Source: Candidatus Onthenecus intestinigallinarum
Lineage (GTDB): Bacteria; Bacillota; Clostridia; Christensenellales; Aristaeellaceae
DNA length: 36,260 nucleotides
NCBI GenBank assembly: GCA_018713325.1
Contig: DVFJ01000027.1
Location: 1-36,260, forward strand
Reading direction: 5' to 3'
Shown here: positions 25,590-34,543 of the stretch, piece by piece
Layout: each line of letters begins with the position of its first letter
Numbering within the stretch: the stretch's first letter is position 1
The notes under the pieces: generated by a model
What the model saw: the letters and a program-made list of their open reading frames with translations, nothing else
Told to the model about the DNA's origin: nothing
Databases searched by the model: none
Made by a program: the position numbers and the translations under genes

Positions 25590-27374
25590 TTACGGCACCC
25601 AGAGCACGCACCAGTCGCCGAAATCGCGGCGCTCAAAGCCGGATGTATCCTGCATGTAGGCGTCGCTGCCGCGCAGGATGTAGGCGGTGCGGGGCGTCGG
25701 TTCGATCGTCTGGCTCTCCGGATAGAAGACGGAGAACCGGCCGGCAAACGTCTGACCCTGCGTCTGGCCCAGCAGGTCGGACGTGGGCAGGTCAAACCCG
25801 AAGGCCGTCAGCACGCGCACGACCATGTCGGGGTTCTCGTGCGGATAGACGTTGGAGGTGACGTGCACCTCGTCCACGTCGAGCGTGTCGGCAAAGGCGG
25901 CCGCCTCCACAAAGCCAGCATAGTGCGTCGTCGCGGTGCGCGCCGGGGCGTATTCGGCAAAGTATGCGCCCAGAAACAGGCCAAAGCCCAGCGCATAGAC
26001 GGCGCACAGCAGCGCGCCGCCCAGCGGCACGCGCCGCGCGATGAACGAGACGCCCTGCGCGCACAGCAGGATCAGCAGCGGCAGCGCCATGGAGAGATGG
26101 CCGGCGTTCAGGCCGCGGAAGAGGACGCCGTAGCCCGCCATGCACAACAGCAGCAGCGCGCAGGCGACGCAGGGCAGTGACCACGCGCCCTCCTGCCCGT
26201 CCGCCGCGAGCACGCCGATGACCTGACGGGGCCGCGCGGCGCGTCCCCGCTCGCGCGCGAGGCGCACGAGGTACGCCACGCCGCCAAGTACGGCCACGGG
26301 CAGCATGAACAGCTGGTAGAGGCCGAAGTTTGGCATTGCGAACAGGTCGGAGAGGACGTTTTCCTCCTCGGGCAGCTGCAGCAGCGTCTGGCGCACGAAC
26401 GAAAAGCCGTTGTCCATCATGGCGTCGAACGCATCCGATCCGCGGATCAGGGCATCATAGGGCGCAAACGGCCCCCGGCCCGCATGTTCGAAGGCGTCAA
26501 AGCGCGGGATCTGAACGCCCAGCAGCGTAAAGCCCGGCAGGTCCAGCGTGTTGACCGCCAGCGTCAGCAGCGCGGGCAGCGCCAGCAGCAGGTACAGCGC
26601 GGCCCCCGGCAGCGCTGCGCGCGGGGCGACGCGGCGCGAGACGAGCGCATAGACGGTCAGCAGCAGCACGAACGGCGGCAGTACGTACCAGGCGGCGTCG
26701 CAGGCATAGGTCGCCAGGCCGAAGATGGCCATCGCCACGGGATACAGCGCGCGCCGCCGCTGCGATACCGCCAGCAGCCACAGCCCGATCACGAGCATGG
26801 GTCCCAGCGCCTGCGCGCTGTAGGCCCAGCGGCTCTGCATGATCAGGCCCGGCGCGAGCGCATAGAGGAACAGCCCGCACAGCCCGCCCGCGCGCCCCGC
26901 GACGCGGCGGCACAGGCCGTAGAACGCGGCCGCGGACAGCAGGTGCAGCAGCGCCATCGGCAGGCGGACGGCCAGGGCGGTCGGGCCGAGCAGCGCGATG
27001 AACGGCACGGCCAGCGCCGAGAGCAGCGGCCCCGTCTGCGAGGTGCGCCACACGTCCAACTGGGCGGTCAGCGCGCCGGAAAAGGCCTCGCCGCCGGTCT
27101 GCAGCAGCGCCTTCGCCTCCACGCCCACGAGCGCCTCTTCGGCGGACAGGCCCGCAGGCACGGCCGTGAGCGCGTACAGGCGCGCAAACAGCGCCGCCGC
27201 AGCGATCAGCAGGATCAGGGGCACATACAGGCGGACGCACAGGCGGGACAGGCCCGCATCCGCCGCGCGCAGCGGGCGCACGCGGCGCAGCGCGGCGCAC
27301 GGGCGGGGATGCACGGCGAGCGCGCACAGCCCCGCGCACAGGAAGAGCAATGCGGTGATGAGCGGCATGTTCAA
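25590..27374 (-). CDS. GT-C-like polytopic membrane glycosyltransferase, paralogue 1
   Basis: A 594-residue protein with about 11-13 hydrophobic segments, resembling ArnT/PMT-type GT-C glycosyltransferases that use lipid-linked sugars on the outer face of the membrane. After the first long helix a loop carries GLSAEEAL (Glu79, Glu80), where GT-C enzymes keep their acidic catalytic residue. RLPM (137-140) and MQSRWA (179-184) recur at identical residue numbers in the next gene upstream. The C-terminal 110 residues form a soluble external domain. TTG is taken as start because AGGAGG lies 7 bases before it; ATG two codons later is the alternative. The site overlaps the end of the upstream paralogue, which lies 12 bases away. 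Donor and acceptor unknown. Confidence 0.75.
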   Translation of the reverse strand: MNMPLITALLFLCAGLCALAVHPRPCAALRRVRPLRAADAGLSRLCVRLYVPLILLIAAAALFARLYALTAVPAGLSAEEALVGVEAKALLQTGGEAFSGALTAQLDVWRTSQTGPLLSALAVPFIALLGPTALAVRLPMALLHLLSAAAFYGLCRRVAGRAGGLCGLFLYALAPGLIMQSRWAYSAQALGPMLVIGLWLLAVSQRRRALYPVAMAIFGLATYACDAAWYVLPPFVLLLTVYALVSRRVAPRAALPGAALYLLLALPALLTLAVNTLDLPGFTLLGVQIPRFDAFEHAGRGPFAPYDALIRGSDAFDAMMDNGFSFVRQTLLQLPEEENVLSDLFAMPNFGLYQLFMLPVAVLGGVAYLVRLARERGRAARPRQVIGVLAADGQEGAWSLPCVACALLLLCMAGYGVLFRGLNAGHLSMALPLLILLCAQGVSFIARRVPLGGALLCAVYALGFGLFLGAYFAEYAPARTATTHYAGFVEAAAFADTLDVDEVHVTSNVYPHENPDMVVRVLTAFGFDLPTSDLLGQTQGQTFAGRFSVFYPESQTIEPTPRTAYILRGSDAYMQDTSGFERRDFGDWCVLWVP

Positions 27375-27386
27375 GGGCGTCCCTCC

Positions 27387-29156
27387 TCAGTCTTCGGCCC
27401 AGTAGCGGGGATAGGCGACGGCAAATTGCTGGTAATCCCAGATCAGGTAGTCGGCCTCGTCAAAGAGCGCCCTGGCCGACTGCGGGATGACATACACGGC
27501 GCATCCGGTCGGATCCGGGGTGAAGTTGGAGAAATCCTGGAACCAGAACCAGTCCGTGTAGTAGCCGATGGGCTCGCCGGACGCGTCGGTCAGCTCCTTC
27601 TCGTCGTTCATCTCGTCGCGGTCCAGCCCCAGCGCCACCGCGGCGATCATGCGCGAGACGACGTTCTCGTTCTCGTCCTCGCCGGGCGATGTGATGTAGA
27701 CGACGTCGAACGAATAGGGGAAGGTCTTCACCGACGCGATCGCCTCGTACAGGCCGGGCTGATAGTTCTGCGCGGTGTAGTCGGCGTAGCCGGGACTGAA
27801 GTACACGGCGCACTGACCGCCGAACGCAAGCAGGTACATGCAGGCGATCAGCGGCGCGAACGCCCGCACGCGCCGCACGCAGCGGTACAGCGCGTAGGCG
27901 CACAGCAGCATCAGCGCATAGTAGATGCCGTTGGCGCGGTTGACGTTGGGCGAGCTGGTCAAAAGACCGCATACGGCCATGGCGATCAGCCAGCACAGCA
28001 GCATCATGCCCGCGTCGCAGTCAAGGCCGTCCTGCGTGCGCGCAAGGCCCGCGAGCGCCGCGCGGCGCCGGTCGCGCACCAGCCACACGAGCCCGGCGAT
28101 CAGCGCGGGGAAGGAGAAGATGTACAGCGTGCGGAAGCCCGGCACGGAGTTGAACGTCGAGGAGTCGTAGCCCTGCAGGAACGTCACGCGCAGCCACTCC
28201 AGCGCGTTTTGCGCAAACGCGCGGTACATGTCGTCCGACATGAACGCGATCTCCTGCGTGCGCGCGTTCTCATCGAACAGCTGCAGGGTGATCGGGCCGA
28301 GCTGCATCGTATCCCATTGGAAGTAGTTGATCATCATCGTCAGGATGATCGGCGCGGACAGCAGCAGCCAGATTGCCGCGCACAGCAGCACCTGCACAAG
28401 GGAGGCCCGCTTTTTGCACAGCAGGTAGACCGCCGCGCACAGCAGCAGCACGGGCGTGGAGTAGATCGCCACGCCATAGGCGTACATGCTCATCGCAAAG
28501 GGCGCCATCGACAGGCACAGCGCCCACGTGCGCCGGCGCTGCGCGCCGATGACCAGCAGGTAGACGCCCAGCAGCAGGCAGTGGGACATCATGTTGCAGT
28601 CCAGCGCCCAGCGGCTCTGCATCATCTGCCAGGGGTTGACGCACACGAGCAGCAGCGCCAGCAGCGCAAATCCGCGCCCGCGCATCCTGCGCGCCAGGTC
28701 CCACAGGACCGGCAGCATCGCCAGGCTCACGCACAGCATGGGCAGGCGCATCGACAGGCGCGAGAGGCCCATCACGCGAAAGAACGGGATGCAAAGGTAT
28801 GAGTACAGCGCGCTCATCTGGCCGTATCCCCAGGCCCACAGGTGCGCGGGATAGGACGTGCCAAAGCGGTCCGTGCCGTACATCGCCAGCGCATAGCCGT
28901 CTACGGCGGCCATTGCGCCGTCCTGGTTGAGGCCCATGGGCAGCACGCCGAAGCGGTATACGCGGCACAGCACGCCCAGGAGCAGGATCAGCGCGAACAG
29001 CGGCCAGTAGAAGCGCCGGGCGAAGCGCTCGCACGCGCCGCCCAGGCGGGCGATCCAGCCGACGGCGTTCAGCCGCCGCTGCGCGGGCGGACAGGCGGCG
29101 ATGGCGAGCATCGCGATCATGAGCAGGGTGAAGACGACGTTGAATGGATAGAGCAT
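27387..29156 (-). CDS. GT-C-like polytopic membrane glycosyltransferase, paralogue 2
   Basis: A 589-residue membrane protein with about 12-13 hydrophobic segments. GLNQDGAM (Asp79) sits in the first external loop, RLPM at 137-140 and MQSRWA at 179-184; a longer loop motif DRFGTSYPAHLWAWGYGQ follows the first site and resembles GT39/GT83-like proteins. The C-terminal 120 residues are soluble and acidic with many aromatic residues. Of two ATGs the second is used, 6 bases after AGAGGAG, since the first abuts that site. It lies between the esterase gene (27 bases) and paralogue 1 (12 bases). Probably adds a sugar to a surface polymer or protein; specificity cannot be read. Confidence 0.78.
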   Translation of the reverse strand: MLYPFNVVFTLLMIAMLAIAACPPAQRRLNAVGWIARLGGACERFARRFYWPLFALILLLGVLCRVYRFGVLPMGLNQDGAMAAVDGYALAMYGTDRFGTSYPAHLWAWGYGQMSALYSYLCIPFFRVMGLSRLSMRLPMLCVSLAMLPVLWDLARRMRGRGFALLALLLVCVNPWQMMQSRWALDCNMMSHCLLLGVYLLVIGAQRRRTWALCLSMAPFAMSMYAYGVAIYSTPVLLLCAAVYLLCKKRASLVQVLLCAAIWLLLSAPIILTMMINYFQWDTMQLGPITLQLFDENARTQEIAFMSDDMYRAFAQNALEWLRVTFLQGYDSSTFNSVPGFRTLYIFSFPALIAGLVWLVRDRRRAALAGLARTQDGLDCDAGMMLLCWLIAMAVCGLLTSSPNVNRANGIYYALMLLCAYALYRCVRRVRAFAPLIACMYLLAFGGQCAVYFSPGYADYTAQNYQPGLYEAIASVKTFPYSFDVVYITSPGEDENENVVSRMIAAVALGLDRDEMNDEKELTDASGEPIGYYTDWFWFQDFSNFTPDPTGCAVYVIPQSARALFDEADYLIWDYQQFAVAYPRYWAED

Positions 29157-29183
29157 GTGCATCTCCTCTGGAAACGTGATGTG

Positions 29184-29969
29184 TCAAAGGCCGGCGCCGC
29201 GCAGGAAGCGCACGCATTCGTCCGGCCAGGCTTCGGCCTGCGCTACGCCCTGCGCCAGGCCCAGGCCGTGGCGTCCATGGGGATAGATGTGCAGCGAAAA
29301 GGGGGTGCCATTGCGGCGCAGGGCCGCGGCGAGCATCAGGCTGTTCTCCACGGGCACGGAGCCGTCGTCCGCGGTGTGCCACAGGAAGCACGGCGGCGCA
29401 TGGGGGCCGGCGCGCAGCTCCAGCGACAGGCGGCGCAGCTCGTTCGGGTCGTCCGCGCGCCCGCCCAGCAGGTTTTCAAAGGAGCCGCGGTGCGCGTGCT
29501 CCAGGCCCGTCACCACCGGATAGCACAGCACGGCGGCGTCCGGACGCGCGCTCTCGCGCTCGACGGGGTCGTCGCTTTGCGGATCGCCCGCCCAGCCGTC
29601 CTCCAGCAGCGCGGCGCAGCCCGCCAGGTGGCCGCCCGCCGAGAAGCCCAGCACGCCCACGCGCTCAATGCCCAGCTGCGCGCGGTGATGGCGCACCAGG
29701 CGCAGCGCGCGGCGCACGTCCAGCAGCGGCACGGGGTCGCGGTAGGGCGCCACGCGGTAGGAGAGCACGAACGCGCTGATGCCCGCGCGGTTGAGCATTT
29801 CGGCCACGGGCAGGCCCTCGTGATCGGCGCGCATCGCATAGCCGCCGCCGGGCAGCACGATGACCGCGCCCCGTGCGCCCTCCACGAGGCAGGGCGTCAG
29901 GCCCGGCGCGGACTGCCCGATCGCGGGGTCAAAGCCGGGCGCGTCCTGCGCCCATAGGGGAATCTCCAT
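29184..29969 (-). CDS. Alpha/beta-hydrolase esterase, acetyl-xylan esterase/BD-FAE like
   Basis: A 261-residue protein. PGGGYAM (40-46) forms the oxyanion region, GFSAGGH (108-114) carries nucleophile Ser110, HTADDGSVPVENS holds the acid (Asp201 or Asp202) and HGRHGLGL supplies His234. This pattern is typical of small cytoplasmic carbohydrate esterases that remove acetyl or other acyl groups. The second ATG is used, 9 bases after GAGGAG. The gene lies 34 bases after mnmE and 27 before the GT-C pair, so its substrate may be an acylated sugar linked to those transferases or a plant oligosaccharide. Confidence 0.85.
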   Translation of the reverse strand: MEIPLWAQDAPGFDPAIGQSAPGLTPCLVEGARGAVIVLPGGGYAMRADHEGLPVAEMLNRAGISAFVLSYRVAPYRDPVPLLDVRRALRLVRHHRAQLGIERVGVLGFSAGGHLAGCAALLEDGWAGDPQSDDPVERESARPDAAVLCYPVVTGLEHAHRGSFENLLGGRADDPNELRRLSLELRAGPHAPPCFLWHTADDGSVPVENSLMLAAALRRNGTPFSLHIYPHGRHGLGLAQGVAQAEAWPDECVRFLRGAGL

Positions 29970-30003
29970 GTGCATTCACTCCTCGTCCTGTGCATGGCGC
30001 GGG

Positions 30004-31374
30004 TCATTTGCCCACGCAGAATGTCGCAAACACGCGGTCGATGACGTCCTCGTCGAGCGTCTCGCCGGTGATCTCGCCCAGAATGTGCATCGCGCGCGTG
30101 AGGTCCACGGCCGTCACGTCCAGCGGCAGCCCCGCGTCGATGGCGGCCACCGCGTCCTCCAGCGCCTGGCAGGCCCCGCGCGCCGCCTGCACGTGCCGCG
30201 CCTGCGTCAGCGTGGCGGTCTGCGCGCCGTCCTCCGGCGCGAAGGACAGCAGCCGCTCGCACAGCGCGTCGACGCCCTCGCCGCGCTGCGCGCACAGCGT
30301 CAGCACCTGCGCGCCCGGGCACAGCGCGCGCACGCGCGCCTCGTCGACGGCCTGCTTTAGGTCGCTCTTGTTGAGCACGACCAGCTTGCGCGCCGCGGAC
30401 GGCGCGCGCAGCAGCGCCTCGTCCTCGCCGGACAGCGGCTGCGAGCCGTCCAGCACGACGAGCAGCACGTCCGCGCGCTCCATGGCCGTGCGCGCGCGGG
30501 AGACGCCGATGGCCTCCACCACGTCCTGCGTCTCGCGCAGGCCGGCCGTGTCGGACAGGTTCACCCGCAGGCCGCGCAGCAGGATAGATTCGGTCAGCAC
30601 GTCCCGGGTCGTGCCGGGCAGGTCGGTGACGATCGCGCGCTCCTCGCGCAGCAGCGCGTTGAGCAGCGAGGACTTGCCCACGTTCGGCCGGCCGGCGATG
30701 ACGACGTTGAGCCCCTCTTGCGCGATGCGGCCGCTGCGCTCGTCGCAGGCGCGGCGCAGCAGCTCGCACAGCGACAGCGCGCGCGCGCGCAGGTCGCCGG
30801 CGGCCTCGTCCTCGTCCACCTCGTCCGGGAAGTCGACCGCGGCCGACACGCCCGCAAGCAGCGAGACGATCTCCGCGCGCGCCCGCGCCACAAAGTGCGA
30901 GACGCCGCCTTCGAGCTGGCGCATCGCCTCGCGCGAGCCGCGCTCGCTGCTGGAGGCGATCAGGCGCATCACGGCCTCGGCCTGCGACAGGTCGATGCGC
31001 CCATTGAGGAATGCGCGGCGCGTGAACTCGCCCGGCTCCGCCGCTCGCGCGCCCGCACGCAGCAGCAGCGAGAGCACGCGGCGCACCTGCATGCGTCCGC
31101 CGTGGAACTGGATCTCGCATACGTCCTCGCGCGTGTAGCTGTGCGGCGCGCGCATCAGCACGGCCATGCCTTCGTCGACGCGCTCGTCGCCATCCATCAC
31201 GTGCCCGTAGTACATCCGCGCGTGCGACCACGCCTGCGGCGGCCTGCCGCAGGCAGCGCGAAACACGCGCGCGACCACATCTGCGGCCTGCGCGCCGCTG
31301 ACGCGCACAATGGCGATGCCGCCCTCGCCCTCGGGCGTGGCAAGCGCGGCGATGGTATCGGTTCTGATGAGCAT
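30004..31374 (-). CDS. mnmE: tRNA modification GTPase MnmE
   Basis: A 456-residue GTPase that with MnmG modifies U34 in the wobble position of tRNAs. The N-terminal formyl-THF binding domain (about 1-120) has DTIAALATPEGEGGIAIVRVSG, and the G domain has GRPNVGKSS (228-236), PGTTRD, DTAG (275-278) and NKSD. The C-terminal FCVGK ends with the conserved Cys-x-Gly-Lys. mnmG, which often follows, is absent; the downstream gene is an esterase. A -10 TATAAT lies about 21 bases upstream and gives an unusually short leader. Confidence 0.97.
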   Translation of the reverse strand: MLIRTDTIAALATPEGEGGIAIVRVSGAQAADVVARVFRAACGRPPQAWSHARMYYGHVMDGDERVDEGMAVLMRAPHSYTREDVCEIQFHGGRMQVRRVLSLLLRAGARAAEPGEFTRRAFLNGRIDLSQAEAVMRLIASSSERGSREAMRQLEGGVSHFVARARAEIVSLLAGVSAAVDFPDEVDEDEAAGDLRARALSLCELLRRACDERSGRIAQEGLNVVIAGRPNVGKSSLLNALLREERAIVTDLPGTTRDVLTESILLRGLRVNLSDTAGLRETQDVVEAIGVSRARTAMERADVLLVVLDGSQPLSGEDEALLRAPSAARKLVVLNKSDLKQAVDEARVRALCPGAQVLTLCAQRGEGVDALCERLLSFAPEDGAQTATLTQARHVQAARGACQALEDAVAAIDAGLPLDVTAVDLTRAMHILGEITGETLDEDVIDRVFATFCVGK

Positions 31375-31394
31375 GGCAGCCCCTCCCTCCCCCT

Positions 31395-31400
31395 ATTATA
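31395..31400 (-). promoter_or_regulatory. Promoter -10 box for mnmE and the genes after it
   Basis: On the minus strand TATAAT is a perfect -10; the -35 region (TTTCCT at 17 bp) is poor. The predicted start leaves a leader of only about 14 bases, holding the GGGAGGG ribosome site. It lies just past the terminator of the lipoprotein gene. Confidence 0.6.
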
Positions 31401-31427
31401 GCCGCTGCGCGGCCGCAAGGAAAGCAC

Positions 31428-31453
31428 AAAAAAAGCCCGCGTCTGCGCGGGCT
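31428..31453 (-). terminator. Intrinsic terminator after the FMN-binding lipoprotein gene
   Basis: On the minus strand AGCCCGCG and CGCGGGCT form a perfect 8-bp stem with loop CAGA, followed by a run of seven T (one shared with the stem). Confidence 0.92.
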
Positions 31454-31465
31454 GGGCGGGAGCCG

Positions 31466-32065
31466 TCATTCGACGTAGAGATCTTCCGTGTTGCCGTCGG
31501 CTGCGGCGGTCAGAATCGCGGCGAAGAGCTTGCGCGCTTCATTCGATGCGTTCGTCGCGCCGCTCACGCCGTCGATGTCGCCCGGCGCGCTCGCCGCCTC
31601 GATCTGCGTGGCGAGCTCCGGGATCCATTCGCTCGCCGGCGGATCCATCGGATATTCCTCAGTCGACAGCTCGCTCTTGCGCTTGCCGTCCTGGAAGGCG
31701 TCAAAGTCCGCGCTGACGATCACGCCGCCCTCGATCTGCAGCGTCAGCGTCGTCTGCCAGCCATGGCCCTCCTCCTGGGTGTAGGCGTCGGACATGCGCG
31801 CGGTGTAGGTGCCGTCTTTTGCCTGGGACAGCGGCGGCACGTTCTCCATGTCGGGCTGCATGGCAGGCGCGGCGCTCTCAGCTGGCGCCTCGGTGGGTAC
31901 GTCGGTCGGCGCGGGTGTCGGCGCATCCGTCGGTTGTGCGGTCGGTTCGGGCGTGACCGATGGCGCAGGCGAGGCGGTCATGCTGGGGGTCGTCGCGGTG
32001 GAGCACGCGCACAGCGAAAGCGCAAGCAGCGCGCACAGCAGGGAGCAAACGGTTCGCTTCGTCAT
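31466..32065 (-). CDS. FMN-binding-domain lipoprotein
   Basis: A 199-residue exported lipoprotein. The signal peptide ends in a lipobox-like LCA-Cys21. A low-complexity Pro/Thr/Ala stretch (about 25-70) tethers a C-terminal FMN-binding domain. DGVSGATNAS (166-174) contains SGAT (168-171), the motif whose Thr is covalently flavinylated by ApbE in related proteins. Such proteins pass electrons at the cell surface. Neither apbE nor other redox genes are seen nearby. The ATG is placed at the signal peptide; a longer frame upstream has no signal sequence. It is divergent from guaA and has its own promoter and terminator, so it is monocistronic. Confidence 0.88.
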   Translation of the reverse strand: MTKRTVCSLLCALLALSLCACSTATTPSMTASPAPSVTPEPTAQPTDAPTPAPTDVPTEAPAESAAPAMQPDMENVPPLSQAKDGTYTARMSDAYTQEEGHGWQTTLTLQIEGGVIVSADFDAFQDGKRKSELSTEEYPMDPPASEWIPELATQIEAASAPGDIDGVSGATNASNEARKLFAAILTAAADGNTEDLYVE

Positions 32066-32126
32066 CTCAAGGCAGTCCTTTCCGTGTTGATGTGCTTGTA
32101 CCTGTTTGTATGCGCGCGCCGCCCGG

Positions 32127-32155
32127 ATTATCCCTTCCTTTTGCGGGCGGCGCAA
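32127..32155 (-). promoter_or_regulatory. Promoter for the FMN-binding lipoprotein gene
   Basis: On the minus strand, TTGCGC, 17 bp, GATAAT. These are the same two hexamers and spacing as in the dnaX promoter. Leader about 55 bases. Confidence 0.6.
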
Positions 32156-32180
32156 AGGCCGTTTTTTTTCGTCCATCCCC

Positions 32181-32209
32181 TTGAAATGGTTCGGAAATCT
32201 GTGTAGAAT
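32181..32209 (+). promoter_or_regulatory. Promoter for guaA
   Basis: TTGAAA, 17 bp, TAGAAT, with a leader of about 43 bases. The leader is too short for a purine riboswitch. AAGGAGG lies 6 bases before the ATG. Confidence 0.75.
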
Positions 32210-32258
32210 AAGACGTTGTATACGCCATGTTTTTCATGGACGAAGAAGGAGGAGCCTC

Positions 32259-33800
32259 ATGCAGGAGGTACAGCGCATCGTCATCCTGGACTTTGGCGCG
32301 CAGTATACGCAGCTGATCGCGCGCCGCATCCGCGAGGCGAACGTCTTTTGCGAAGTCGTTCCCTACGACACGTCTCTTTCGGAGATTCAGGCCCGCAGGC
32401 CGGCGGGCATCATTCTGTCCGGCGGGCCCTCGTCCGTGCTGGACGCGGACGCCCCGACGGTCGATCCGGCGCTGTACGACCTGGGCGTGCCGGTGCTGGG
32501 CATCTGCTATGGCATGCAGCTGACGGCGCATCTGCTGGGCGGGCGTGTCGAGCGCGCGGCGCAGCGCGAGTACGGCCGCGTGCGCGTCGAGATGGATGCA
32601 AACAGCCGCCTGCTGAGCGGCATGTCGCCCGCGTCGCAGTGCTGGATGAGCCATACGTACCACGTGACGCAGGCGCCGGCGGGCTTTAAGTCGATCGCGC
32701 ATTCGGACAACTGCGCGTTTTGCGCGATGGAGAACGCCGAGCGTGGCATCTACTGCGTGCAGTTCCATCCGGAGGTCACGCACAGCGAGGAGGGGCAGCG
32801 GGTGCTGCGCAACTTCGCGCTGAACATCTGCGGCTGCCGGGGCGACTGGACGATGGCTGCCTTCGTGCAGGATGCGATCAAGAGCATCCGCGAGCGGGTG
32901 GGAGACGGGCGCGTGCTGCTGGGCCTGTCCGGCGGCGTGGACTCGTCGGTTGCCGCGGCGCTGATCCAGCGCGCGATCGGCGAGCGGCTGACCTGCGTAT
33001 ACGTCGACCACGGCTTCATGCGCAAGGGCGAGACGGAACAGGTGGTGGACGTGTTCACGCGCCTGTTCCCGGTCAACCTGGTCGCGGTGGATGCGCGCGC
33101 GCGCTTCCTCAGGCAGGTGGAGGGCGTCACCGATCCGGAGCAGAAGCGCAAGCGCATCGGCGCGGAGTTCGTCGCGGTGTTTGCGGATGAGGCGGCCAAG
33201 ATCGGCGCGGTTGATTTTCTGGCGCAGGGCACGATCTATCCGGACGTGATCGAATCGGGCTCGGTGAAGGGCAGCGCGGTCATCAAGTCGCACCACAACG
33301 TGGGCGGTCTGCCCAAGGACCTGCAGTTCAAGGCGCTGCTGGAGCCGCTGCGCATGCTGTTCAAGGATGAGGTGCGCAAGGTGGGCGAGGAGCTGGGCCT
33401 GCCGTCGGACATGGTCTGGCGTCAGCCGTTCCCGGGCCCGGGACTGGCCATCCGCATCATTGGCGACATCACGCAGGAGAAGCTCGACATCGTGCGCGAG
33501 AGCGACGCGATCCTGCGCGAGGAGGTCGCCGCGGCCGGGCTGGACCGGTCGGTCAATCAGTACTTCACGGTGCTCACGGGCATCCGCTCCGTGGGCGTGA
33601 TGGGCGACGAGCGCACGTATGACTATACGCTGGCCATCCGCGCCGTCACGACTGACGACTTCATGACGGTCGACTGGGCGCGCCTGCCGCACGAGCTGCT
33701 CGCCCGCGTGTCCGCGCGCATCGTCAACGAGGTCGCCCACGTCAACCGCGTGGTGTTCGACATCACGACCAAGCCGCCGGCATCGGTGGAGTTCGAATAA
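32259..33800 (+). CDS. guaA: GMP synthase (glutamine-hydrolysing)
   Basis: A 513-residue enzyme turning XMP into GMP. The class I glutamine amidotransferase domain has Cys83 (GICYGMQ) and His170/Glu172 (FHPEV). The PP-loop ATP pyrophosphatase domain has SGGVDSS (224-230), and the C-terminal dimerisation domain ends [13 protein letters not shown], close to the usual DITxKPPxxIEWE. The full length and normal end show that the gene was not damaged by the element that begins right behind it. Base composition drops sharply at the stop codon. guaA 3' ends are known insertion sites for genomic islands. Confidence 0.97.
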   Translation: MQEVQRIVILDFGAQYTQLIARRIREANVFCEVVPYDTSLSEIQARRPAGIILSGGPSSVLDADAPTVDPALYDLGVPVLGICYGMQLTAHLLGGRVERAAQREYGRVRVEMDANSRLLSGMSPASQCWMSHTYHVTQAPAGFKSIAHSDNCAFCAMENAERGIYCVQFHPEVTHSEEGQRVLRNFALNICGCRGDWTMAAFVQDAIKSIRERVGDGRVLLGLSGGVDSSVAAALIQRAIGERLTCVYVDHGFMRKGETEQVVDVFTRLFPVNLVAVDARARFLRQVEGVTDPEQKRKRIGAEFVAVFADEAAKIGAVDFLAQGTIYPDVIESGSVKGSAVIKSHHNVGGLPKDLQFKALLEPLRMLFKDEVRKVGEELGLPSDMVWRQPFPGPGLAIRIIGDITQEKLDIVRESDAILREEVAAAGLDRSVNQYFTVLTGIRSVGVMGDERTYDYTLAIRAVTTDDFMTVDWARLPHELLARVSARIVNEVAHVNRVVFDITTKPPASVEFE

Positions 33801-33858
33801 TTTCAAGGCCTGAAAAAATCGCATAGTTAAGCGGTTTTATCGGCTAAGGAATGGCTAG

Positions 33859-33876
33859 TGGCAACGATTTGGCAAC
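33859..33876 (+). repeat. Two TGGCAAC direct repeats one helical turn apart
   Basis: TGGCAAC occurs at 33859-33865 and 33870-33876, an 11-bp period, close to the presumed left end. Such helically phased short repeats are typical of arm-type binding sites of tyrosine integrases. Candidate only. Confidence 0.45.
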
Positions 33877-33893
33877 ACTTTTTCATTATTCAT

Positions 33894-33939
33894 AAAAAGA
33901 GAGCTAACTGATTTTGATTAGTCAGTTAGCTCTCTTTTT
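33894..33939. terminator. Bidirectional terminator, 18-bp perfect stem
   Basis: AAAAAGAGAGCTAACTGA (33894-33911) and its exact complement (33922-33939) enclose a 10-base loop. T-runs follow on both strands, since the stem ends in A5/T5. It separates guaA (plus) from the convergent element gene (minus). Confidence 0.92.
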
Positions 33940-33993
33940 ATATTTTAAAAGTAATTTACAATGCGACTAAAACTTATTTGTTGAGCAGAGTTC

Positions 33994-34503
33994 TCACTCA
34001 TCTAACAAATCACTGTCATCCGCACGGATGGTCGTATTCCCGCCTAATGCTGAACCTAAAATTGCGACTACTCCTGTTACGACGACTGCACCCAAGGCCA
34101 CACAACCAGCAATGAATTTCTTGTTCTCCGAGTCTTTTTCGCCCATCATTTTGGAGACTTCAATCATCTGATCAAAAAAATATTTCTTCTCTTCAAACGA
34201 TAGATTTTCATTTTCTACTTCCTTTTGCAAACTGCTGATTATTGAATTACAGGCATCGTAGTATGATTTTACGCTATCGGCATTTAATTCGAGTGATTTG
34301 TCCAGCGACTCTTTGTATTCTTTTAAAATTTCTTTAGCCGTATTTGAAAAATCAGGAAATTGCTCAATAGCTTTTTTGGCAACCTCTGGGTCTACTCTAT
34401 CAAGCATTGATGCCATTTTAATGACCTTGTTTTTGGTAATATGCCTAAAATCATCAATGCCAAGTTTTTTCAATACTTTTTCTTCTGTCATTAGTTTGCT
34501 CAT
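33994..34503 (-). CDS. AT-rich gene for a single-span membrane protein, unknown function
   Basis: A 169-residue protein. Residues 1-128 are charged and mainly helical (Glu/Lys-rich, coiled-coil-like at about 57-125). A hydrophobic helix spans about 130-153 and a short acidic tail (ADDSDLLDE) ends the protein. No signal peptide is seen, so it looks tail-anchored with most of the protein in the cytoplasm. I recognise the pattern as a recurrent hypothetical of Firmicutes mobile elements (the segment MIGEKDSENKKF-like), but no function is known to me. GC content is far below both the host and the neighbouring integration genes. The ribosome site is weak; a second ATG four codons on is possible. 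Confidence 0.75.
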   Translation of the reverse strand: MSKLMTEEKVLKKLGIDDFRHITKNKVIKMASMLDRVDPEVAKKAIEQFPDFSNTAKEILKEYKESLDKSLELNADSVKSYYDACNSIISSLQKEVENENLSFEEKKYFFDQMIEVSKMMGEKDSENKKFIAGCVALGAVVVTGVVAILGSALGGNTTIRADDSDLLDE

Positions 34504-34543
34504 TTCAACATCTTCTTTCTTATAGAAGCATTTAGTGATATAA

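Noticed and set aside
8404..28802. Very long antisense open frames, for example 8404-10581 minus, 22412-24742 plus and 26484-28802 plus
   Set aside because: They lie opposite well-supported genes, are rich in Arg, His, Gln and Ala, and lack ribosome sites and recognisable motifs. They result from the scarcity of stop codons in GC-rich DNA.
32209..32258. Purine riboswitch before guaA
   Set aside because: The leader is about 43 bases, too short for the aptamer, and shows no conserved core.
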